Positions 1-4,443 of a stretch of DNA of 6,413 nt are shown here, one piece after another. A program made the position numbers and the translations under genes. The stretch's first letter is position 1; the number at the start of each line of letters is the position of its first letter. The notes below the pieces were generated by a model, which ran no database searches, was not told the DNA's origin, and saw only the letters and a list, made by a program, of their open reading frames with translations. Source of the DNA: Pseudomonadota bacterium (GTDB lineage Bacteria; Myxococcota_A; Polyangia; Polyangiales; Polyangiaceae); contig JAEYOT010000720.1 of assembly GCA_023411445.1 (NCBI GenBank), forward strand, positions 1-6,413. The letters run 5' to 3'.

Positions 1-1
1 C

Positions 2-166
2 GACGGGGCCAGTGTGTCGCGTGCCGGCTCGCGCGTGAGCGAGCCGCCGGCCGTCGCGGCGGGTGATGCGGGCGGCCGTTCTGGGGCGAGCGGCTTCGGC
101 GCCGGCCGCGGCGGGGGTTTGGGTGACTCGGTCAACGGCGACTCCGCGCGCTCTTGCGCAGTATGA
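2..166 (+). CDS. Possible 3' end of an unidentified gene (partial)
   Basis: One plus-strand frame is open from the window edge to a TGA at 164-166. It encodes about 54 residues rich in Gly, Ala, Ser and Arg, with no recognisable domain. Most codons begin with G and about four fifths end in G or C, which fits coding sequence in this genome. Against this, a minus-strand frame over the same bases is also open to the window edge, Pro-rich and similarly G/C-ending, so composition alone cannot settle the strand. If real, the gene would converge on the comF-like gene with a gap of about 56 bp. I see no hairpin terminator in 167-222. The rest of the protein lies outside the window, so no function is proposed. 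Confidence 0.27.
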   Translation, partial: DGASVSRAGSRVSEPPAVAAGDAGGRSGASGFGAGRGGGLGDSVNGDSARSCAV

Positions 167-222
167 ACGGCAGTCGCCGCGCGTGCATTACTCGAACACT
201 ACAAGGAAATTGGCGAAGGTGG

Positions 223-876
223 CTAGCGCGCGCCGGCTTGGGCCAGCGCGACCACACCGGCGAGCTCGATACCGCCCGCGATCAGCGCTTGCGCACACGC
301 ACGCACCGTGGCGCCCGTGGTGACGACGTCATCCACGAGCAGGACCCGCCGCGCATCCGGCTGACGCAACGCGAACGAGTCCGCGGCGTTCTGCGCTCGC
401 TCGCCGCGCGACTTGCCGACTTGATGCGCCGTATCGCGCACGCGCTCCAGCAGTCGCGGCCGACAAGCGAGGCCACAGCGCGCGGACAGCTCGCGCGCGA
501 GCAGAGCCGACTGATTGTAGCCACGCGTGACCAAGCGCCGCGGGTGCAGCGGCACCGGCGCGAGCACGACGCCAGCCGGCAAGCTGAGCGCGAGCAAACG
601 CGGAGCCAGCAGCTGTGCCAGCGGGCGCGCCAGCTCCGGCCGGTTCTCGAACTTGAAGCGGATGATGGCCGTCGACAGGGGAGGCTCGTAGCGACCGGCC
701 ACGAGCAGCGGTGCTCCGTCGAGCTCGGCGTCCTCCACGGAGCTGGCGTGGCCGCAAGCGGTGCAGAACGCGCCGCTGCTCGTCGCCCGATCGCAGGCGC
801 TGCAGACGGGAGGAGACAGCGCGTCCAGCAGCCACGAGAGCGGCTGTTTCCAAGGCAGCTTCGCGAAGGCGAGCAT
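223..876 (-). CDS. comF: ComF family protein (PRPP-fold phosphoribosyltransferase-like)
   Basis: This 217-residue protein has the standard ComF layout. Near the N terminus is a four-cysteine zinc-finger-like element (C25, C28, C38, C41). The middle carries the family signature around 107-123, including R-G-Y-N-Q at 118-122. The PRPP-binding loop at 178-190 reads VLLVDDVVTTGAT, with the paired aspartates D182 and D183. ComF proteins are cytoplasmic; in naturally competent bacteria they are needed for DNA uptake or processing, and in many others (GntX-like) their role is unclear. The enzymatic substrate is unknown. The ATG at 874-876 is the most upstream start, because an in-frame TGA lies three codons before it; no strong ribosome-binding site is visible. 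It is the last gene of the FHA-Nudix-ComF set, 54 bp after the Nudix gene. The family call is firm; any role in competence here is inference. Confidence 0.9.
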   Translation of the reverse strand: MLAFAKLPWKQPLSWLLDALSPPVCSACDRATSSGAFCTACGHASSVEDAELDGAPLLVAGRYEPPLSTAIIRFKFENRPELARPLAQLLAPRLLALSLPAGVVLAPVPLHPRRLVTRGYNQSALLARELSARCGLACRPRLLERVRDTAHQVGKSRGERAQNAADSFALRQPDARRVLLVDDVVTTGATVRACAQALIAGGIELAGVVALAQAGAR

Positions 877-930
877 GAGGGCTCATCGGCCTCGCGCGCT
901 ATGCAGTTGCGTGCTGGTGGCGGTCGTGAC

Positions 931-1326
931 TCAGTTGCCGAGGCCGAGCAGCTTGCTCATGGACGCCTCATCGGCGGGGGTGAACGGGAGCTGCTCGAAG
1001 TCCCCACTTTCGACCCAGCGGAACTGGTGCACGTTCACGGCGCGCGGCTCGCCCTGCGCGATGCGGCAAGCGTAGAGGTGGAGCTCGACCGTGTAGTGCT
1101 CGTAATCGTGCCTCACAGAGCTGATCTGCTCGCCCGCGCGGATCTCGACGCCCACCCGGTGCGTGACCTCGCGCTCGAGCGCGGCCGCGTCATCCTCGCC
1201 CGGCTCGACCTTGCCGCCGGGGAACTCCCAGAGCAGCGGCAGCACCGCCGTGGGCCGGCGCTGGGTCACGAGGTAGCGGCCGTCACGCTCGATGACCGCC
1301 GCTACGACTCGTATCGTTGGGTTCAT
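931..1326 (-). CDS. MutT-like Nudix protein with a degenerate Nudix box
   Basis: This 131-residue protein has the length and fold pattern of the MutT / (deoxy)nucleoside triphosphate pyrophosphohydrolase group. It shows an N-terminal beta strand region, W-E-F-P-G-G-K at 33-39, the Nudix box at 38-60, and a C-terminal H-Q-F-R-W-V followed by L-P-F-T-P-A-D. Such enzymes normally hydrolyse (oxidised) nucleoside triphosphates in the cytoplasm. Here the box keeps G38, E44, R52, E53 and G59, but the two glutamates expected at 56 and 57 (R-E-x-x-E-E-x-G) are H56 and R57. The E-H pair common before the C-terminal R-W also reads V-H. Activity is therefore doubtful; a nucleotide-binding or altered-metal role is possible. 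The ATG at 1324-1326 lies 10 bp after the FHA stop, so the two genes are very likely co-transcribed. The fold call is firm, the substrate unknown. Confidence 0.86.
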   Translation of the reverse strand: MNPTIRVVAAVIERDGRYLVTQRRPTAVLPLLWEFPGGKVEPGEDDAAALEREVTHRVGVEIRAGEQISSVRHDYEHYTVELHLYACRIAQGEPRAVNVHQFRWVESGDFEQLPFTPADEASMSKLLGLGN

Positions 1327-1336
1327 GACTGGGCGC

Positions 1337-2407
1337 TCAGGCGTCGATGCGGAACAGCTGCTGACCCATCAGCAGGATGTCCGTGGCGGCGACTGCGCGC
1401 TCGTTGCGGAGGCGGATGAACGTGCCGTTGGAGCTGCCCACGTCCGTCAGGTACACGCGACCGTCCGGGCCGCGCGCGATGCGGCAATGCAGACCGGAGA
1501 CGTAGCCGTCTTCCGAGAACAAGATGTCGCCGCGCTCGCGGCCGCAGTGCACGCCGCGCTCCGGCACCGGGAAGGCGTTGCCAGTGGTGTCACGACCGAT
1601 CACGAGGGCGAGGCGCCCGATGTAGCCCTTCGCTGGGCTGCCGAAGCGCTCTACGCCGTCAGCGGATTTGCCCTGACCGCGCAGCTCCTCGAAGCGGATG
1701 ATCTCCTGGCCGATACGGAAGACGTCCCCGAACTCCAGCAGGCAGGGCTCGTTGGGCCTGACCTTGAGGTACACGCCGTTGAGCGAGCCTTCATCCTTCA
1801 CGAACAGCTGACCGCCGCGCTTGCTGAACGTGGCGTGGCGCGGCGAAAGGTAGCTGTCGCCCGCAAAAATGGAGCCAGTATCGCGGCCCACCGAGACCAC
1901 CGGCGCATCCGGCATGCGGAAGGCGCCCGCTTCGCTCCCGTCCGCGCGGAGCGCGGTGAGCACGATGCCTGAGGAGCCTGCCGCCGGAGCTGCCGCGGCT
2001 GCGGGCACCGACGGCGAAGCGCCGGCGAGTGCACCCAGGTTGTAGCCGCAGGAAGCGCAGAAGCGATTGGCGGTGGTGTTGACGTGGCCGCACTGCGGGC
2101 ACGTCACCGCTGCACCCGCAGGCGGCGATGACGGTGCCGTCGCTGCTGGCGCTGGTGCCGGAACCGACGGAGGGCGCACCGCCGGGGCTGCCGCTGCGGC
2201 AGCTGGCGGAGGCGCAATCGGAGCCGGCGCAGGCGCCGGAGCAGCAGCAGGAGCCGGAGCAGCGGCTACGGCTGGCACACCATGAGGAGGCGTGTCGGAC
2301 GTGAACGGTTTGGCTTGAGCTGCGCCGCGCGGAAGCTCCGCGCCACAACCCAAACAAAACTTGTAGTGGTCCTGGTTCTCCTTGCCGCACTTTGAACAGG
2401 TGATCAC
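1337..2407 (-). CDS. Double zinc-ribbon, double FHA-domain protein
   Basis: This 356-residue cytoplasmic-type protein has no signal peptide. In order it has a CxxC...CxxC zinc ribbon (C4, C7, C18, C21), an Ala/Pro linker (about 44-100), a second ribbon (C103, C106, C117, C120), a short Ala/Pro linker, FHA domain 1 (about 149-240: G174-R175, S188-x-x-H191, S208-L-N-G211) and FHA domain 2 (about 266-356: G289-R290, S304-x-x-H307, S325-S-N-G-T-F330). Both FHA domains keep the Arg, Ser and Asn usually involved in phosphothreonine-peptide binding, so it probably acts as a reader or scaffold for Ser/Thr-kinase targets; no kinase gene is in the window. The start is GTG (2405-2407), supported by a GGGAG ribosome-binding site 8 nt upstream and by the first CxxC beginning at residue 4. 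It heads the set with the Nudix and comF-like genes. The binding partner is unknown. Confidence 0.92.
   Translation of the reverse strand: MITCSKCGKENQDHYKFCLGCGAELPRGAAQAKPFTSDTPPHGVPAVAAAPAPAAAPAPAPAPIAPPPAAAAAAPAVRPPSVPAPAPAATAPSSPPAGAAVTCPQCGHVNTTANRFCASCGYNLGALAGASPSVPAAAAAPAAGSSGIVLTALRADGSEAGAFRMPDAPVVSVGRDTGSIFAGDSYLSPRHATFSKRGGQLFVKDEGSLNGVYLKVRPNEPCLLEFGDVFRIGQEIIRFEELRGQGKSADGVERFGSPAKGYIGRLALVIGRDTTGNAFPVPERGVHCGRERGDILFSEDGYVSGLHCRIARGPDGRVYLTDVGSSNGTFIRLRNERAVAATDILLMGQQLFRIDA
2117..2278 (-). repeat. Low-complexity Ala/Pro-coding tract
   Basis: Bases coding for residues 44-97 of the FHA protein form an imperfect, GC-rich tract of Ala and Pro codons (A-P, A-A-A-P and P-A-P-A units). 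It is an unstructured, flexible tether between the two zinc ribbons. The antisense strand reads as a Gly/Ala-rich open frame that should not be taken for a gene. Such tracts often change length between strains by slippage. Confidence 0.7.
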
Positions 2408-2415
2408 TATGGTGG

Positions 2416-2420
2416 CTCCC
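2416..2420 (-). promoter_or_regulatory. Ribosome-binding site of the FHA gene
   Basis: GGGAG on the minus strand sits 8 nt before the GTG at 2405-2407. It fixes the otherwise non-obvious GTG start, which leaves the first zinc-ribbon cysteine at residue 4. Confidence 0.7.
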
Positions 2421-2477
2421 GGGGACCCGGCCGTTGGGGGGAAAGGGACTCTACCCTCAAACCCTCGTAACCGCGCG

Positions 2478-2505
2478 ATTATCTACGGCGCCCCGTCACG
2501 GTCAA
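2478..2505 (-). promoter_or_regulatory. Sigma70-like promoter for the FHA-Nudix-comF set
   Basis: On the minus strand a TTGACC box (2500-2505; five of six to TTGACA) and a GATAAT box (2478-2483; five of six to TATAAT) are separated by 16 bp. The -10 box stands out as AT-rich in very GC-rich surroundings. Transcription would start near 2471, giving a 5' leader of about 60 nt that contains the GGGAG site. The promoter lies wholly in the 104-bp gap after ruvA, so the downstream set can be transcribed independently of ruvA. A short C/G inverted repeat (CCCCG...CGGGG, about 2490-2510) overlaps the -35 region; I do not claim it as an operator. Confidence 0.65.
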
Positions 2506-2511
2506 GCGGGG

Positions 2512-3120
2512 TCAGCTGGTGAGGAAGGAGAGCGCGGCTCGGAGCAGCTCCGCCATGGGCTCGGCTTCCACCCGCGGGCCGAGGTGCTGAACGGCGCGCT
2601 CGGCCTCGGCGGGGCGGTAGCCCATGTTGACGAGCGCCTTGAGCAACAGCTGACCCGTTCCAGCCACCGGGGCTCGGGGCGCTGCGGCGTTGCCCTTCGC
2701 ATCGAGCGGCACCAGGGCAGGCAGCTTTTCGATCAGCTCAACGACCAGCCGTTCGGCCGTCTTCTTGCCGATACCTGGAACCTTGGCGAGCCGGGCGAGG
2801 TCCCGGTTGGCGACCGCTTGCGTCAGGTCCGAGAGCGAGAGCGCGCCGAGCACGCCGATGGCCATTTTGGGACCCACGTTGGGCACAGTGACCAAGAGGC
2901 GGAAAACGCGACGCTCCAGCTCACTGCCGAAACCGAATAGCTCGAGCGAATCCTCGCGCGCGTGGGTGTGGACCCAGAGCGCGACCTCACCGCTGGGCGC
3001 GGTTTCGGCGCGGCCGAGCGCGCCCACCGGGATCGTGAGCTCATACCCTACTCCACCGACCTCCAGGATGACGCTGTTCGGTTCTTCCGAGATCACGCGA
3101 CCGCGCAGCCAGCCCAACAT
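2512..3120 (-). CDS. ruvA: Holliday junction branch migration complex subunit RuvA
   Basis: RuvA binds four-way DNA junctions as a tetramer and loads the RuvB motor for branch migration in recombination and repair. The 202-residue length matches the family (about 200). Domain I (1-63) is the OB fold, with M-L-G-W-L-R-G at the N terminus, G-G-V-G-Y at 22-26, and the acidic pin region R55-E56-D57 followed by L-F-G-F at 61-64. Domain II holds two helix-hairpin-helix motifs, V-P-N-V-G-P-K (79-85) and V-P-G-I-G-K-K-T-A-E-R (114-124). After an Ala/Pro/Gly-rich flexible linker, domain III (about 155-202) is the RuvB-contacting helical part. The ATG at 3118-3120 has an AGGGGAA site 5 nt upstream. Unlike many bacteria, ruvC and ruvB do not flank it: a lipoprotein gene diverges upstream and the FHA gene with its own promoter follows. 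Confidence 0.97.
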   Translation of the reverse strand: MLGWLRGRVISEEPNSVILEVGGVGYELTIPVGALGRAETAPSGEVALWVHTHAREDSLELFGFGSELERRVFRLLVTVPNVGPKMAIGVLGALSLSDLTQAVANRDLARLAKVPGIGKKTAERLVVELIEKLPALVPLDAKGNAAAPRAPVAGTGQLLLKALVNMGYRPAEAERAVQHLGPRVEAEPMAELLRAALSFLTS

Positions 3121-3125
3121 GAGGC

Positions 3126-3132
3126 TTCCCCT
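3126..3132 (-). promoter_or_regulatory. Ribosome-binding site of ruvA
   Basis: AGGGGAA on the minus strand lies 5 nt before the ruvA ATG and supports that start. No convincing -35/-10 pair is visible in the 79-bp divergent gap between ruvA and the small lipoprotein gene. Confidence 0.55.
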
Positions 3133-3199
3133 ATAGCTCGCCCGACCGCCGCCGCGCTCGTCCTTTTACGGTACGGAGGCCTCGTGTTATGGCGCGCGC

Positions 3200-3487
3200 A
3201 TGCACCTCTCGGCTCCGGCCCTGCTCACGCTCACGGTCTCGCTGCTCGCGAGCGCTTGCGGCGGCTCTTCGAGCGAAACCCCGCCGCCGCTCGAGCCGGA
3301 TCCGACGAGCTACCGCTACACGGGGCCGCGCCCGCCGAGCGCTTCGGAGCAGCCAGCGCCGACGCTGGCCCGTGAGAGCGACTTCGACGAGGACGATCGC
3401 CCGGCCGCGCCGAATAAGCCGGCGGCGGCGACGTGGGGCTCTGGTAAGCCGACGCCTGCGCCCAGCTCAGAAGCTGCCGGAAAATGA
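3200..3487 (+). CDS. Small predicted lipoprotein, function unknown
   Basis: This 95-residue protein begins with a hydrophobic signal segment ending in L-L-A-S-A-C, so lipidation is expected at C20. Gly at the next position would favour outer-membrane sorting under the usual rule. The mature part is short, polar and probably disordered, rich in Pro, Ala, Ser and Glu, with an acidic D-F-D-E-D-D stretch near residues 62-67; no domain is recognised. The signal's N-region has no Lys or Arg, only His2, which is unusual. The start is not well fixed: the nearest GGAGG (3175-3179) is 20 nt upstream and is better placed for an out-of-frame ATG at 3189; no upstream in-frame ATG, GTG or TTG was found nearby. 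The gene diverges from ruvA, and its last 21 bases overlap the end of the convergent TPR gene. The lipobox supports a real gene. Confidence 0.72.
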   Translation: MHLSAPALLTLTVSLLASACGGSSSETPPPLEPDPTSYRYTGPRPPSASEQPAPTLARESDFDEDDRPAAPNKPAAATWGSGKPTPAPSSEAAGK

Positions 3488-4330
3488 CAAGCCGGCCAGC
3501 TCAGGCCCCAGCACCGGCGTGAGCTGCGGGCGATGCCGACGAGCTTGCTCGCCATTTTCACGCGCCACGCGCTTGCCGTCGACCACCCACCAGACCACGC
3601 CGCCTGCGACCGCGGCCACGCCGATGCCAGCCAGGCCCGCAGACAGGGACATCTGGCGGCGTGCCTCGTTGCCATCCTTCTCGACGTTGGAGGGGCAGCC
3701 CGTGTGCTTCTCTGGGTCGTCGCACTGCTGGGCCAAGTCGTCCACCTTCGACTTGTTGGACGCGTAGCCGAGCACGCCGACGATCGCCGCTGCGCCGCCC
3801 AGACCCATCACAATCCAGGGGCCGGCGGAGCGCTTGGCGCGCGGCGGCTCCGGGCTAGCGGGATCGGCGGCTCCGGTCGCGGGAGCTGGCGCAGCCCCAG
3901 CGCTGGGCGGCGGCGCGATGGCCGCGGCGGCGTCTTCTTCCGCGATCTTCTTCTTGAGCACGTCGATGCGGCGGTTGATTTGATCGCGTTCGCCGCTGTT
4001 CGGCTCGCGCGCGAGGAACGTCTCCAGCGACACCACTGCTTGGCGCTTGCGACCGGCTAGCTCGTAGGCGCGCGCCAAGTTGAGCAGCAGCGGGTTCGCC
4101 GTGCAGTCGCGGCGATAGGCGTCCTCCCAATAGTCGATGGCGCGGGCGTAGTCGGCCTCGTTGAACGAGGCGTTGCCTGCTTGAAACGCACCCTTCGCCG
4201 CGGAAACCTCGGCCTCCGTCGGCTCACGCCCGCAGTCCGGATAAGTCTTCGTGGGCTCTTCCGCGTGTGCCAAGGCTGGCACGGCCAGCAAAGTGAAAGC
4301 GGCGAGCAGCGACTTCAAGGTTCTGAGCAT
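3467..4330 (-). CDS. Exported TPR protein with C-terminal membrane hairpin
   Basis: This 287-residue protein has a clear signal peptide (basic R3, K6; hydrophobic 8-21; A-H-A cleavage at 23). Two tetratricopeptide-like repeats follow (about 42-112: A-x-x-x-F-N-E-A-D-Y-A-R-A-I, then N-P-L-L-L-N-L-A-R-A-Y), with a charged helix (about 114-133) and an Ala/Pro linker (134-168). Two hydrophobic segments (about 171-190 and 229-250) flank a polar loop holding C203 and C212. The C-terminal tail ends in G-L-S-F-S-G-S-F. TPRs bind protein partners, so an envelope scaffold is likely, but the partner is unknown. The layout resembles TPR proteins I associate with myxobacteria, and it matches the divergent TPR/PEGA protein upstream, 113 bp away. 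The final codons overlap the convergent lipoprotein gene. Start at ATG 4328-4330, with a weak GGGAA before it. Confidence 0.88.
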   Translation of the reverse strand: MLRTLKSLLAAFTLLAVPALAHAEEPTKTYPDCGREPTEAEVSAAKGAFQAGNASFNEADYARAIDYWEDAYRRDCTANPLLLNLARAYELAGRKRQAVVSLETFLAREPNSGERDQINRRIDVLKKKIAEEDAAAAIAPPPSAGAAPAPATGAADPASPEPPRAKRSAGPWIVMGLGGAAAIVGVLGYASNKSKVDDLAQQCDDPEKHTGCPSNVEKDGNEARRQMSLSAGLAGIGVAAVAGGVVWWVVDGKRVARENGEQARRHRPQLTPVLGPELAGLSFSGSF

Positions 4331-4368
4331 GCGTTTCCCGAGCGTCGAAGGAATTCAACGAGGGCGTT

Positions 4369-4398
4369 AGCATAGGAGCAGCGCTCTCCAGATCTCAA
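4369..4398 (-). promoter_or_regulatory. Candidate sigma70-like promoter of the TPR gene
   Basis: On the minus strand TTGAGA (4393-4398, five of six to consensus) and TATGCT (4369-4374, four of six) are 18 bp apart. Initiation near 4362 would give a leader of about 32 nt. It lies in the divergent gap and is weaker than the FHA promoter. No comparable pair was found for the plus-strand PEGA gene. Confidence 0.45.
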
Positions 4399-4425
4399 CG
4401 TTTCGCACGGAACAGCCGGCGCTGG

Positions 4426-4443
4426 CTCGGCCGCGGGGCCGAG
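4426..4443. other. Perfect inverted repeat abutting the ATG at 4444
   Basis: CTCGGCC, a four-base GCGG loop and GGCCGAG form a perfect 7-bp GC-rich stem ending directly before the ATG at 4444. As RNA on the plus strand it would cover the position of a ribosome-binding site for that ATG. It either represses initiation there or shows that translation starts further downstream. As DNA it could be a protein-binding palindrome in the divergent gap; the sequence does not decide. Confidence 0.5.

Noticed and set aside
1..222. Pro-rich minus-strand open frame to the window edge as the next gene after comF
   Set aside because: It lacks an ATG/GTG start with a ribosome-binding site (only a TTG), and its codons begin mostly with C. 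The complementary plus-strand frame fits coding composition slightly better, though neither is certain.
154..1419. Plus-strand 421-residue open frame
   Set aside because: It runs antisense through the comF-like and Nudix genes into the FHA gene. It is Arg/Ala-rich with no domain, and all three opposing genes have clear family motifs. It is a GC-driven shadow frame.
1292..1972. Plus-strand 226-residue open frame
   Set aside because: It is antisense to the FHA gene, whose FHA and zinc-ribbon motifs are unmistakable; the frame shows no domain.
2067..2285. Plus-strand Gly/Ala-rich open frame
   Set aside because: It is simply the complement of the Ala/Pro linker of the FHA protein.
2490..2511. 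CCCCG...CGGGG inverted repeat after ruvA as a terminator
   Set aside because: The stem is only 5 bp with an 11-base loop and no T run follows; it overlaps the -35 region of the FHA promoter, so it is not called as a terminator.
3189..3767. Plus-strand 192-residue frame with a well-spaced GGAGG
   Set aside because: The product is Arg/Ser-rich with no domain and overlaps two supported genes, one with a lipobox and one with signal peptide and TPRs. The ribosome-binding site placement is kept as a finding about the lipoprotein start.
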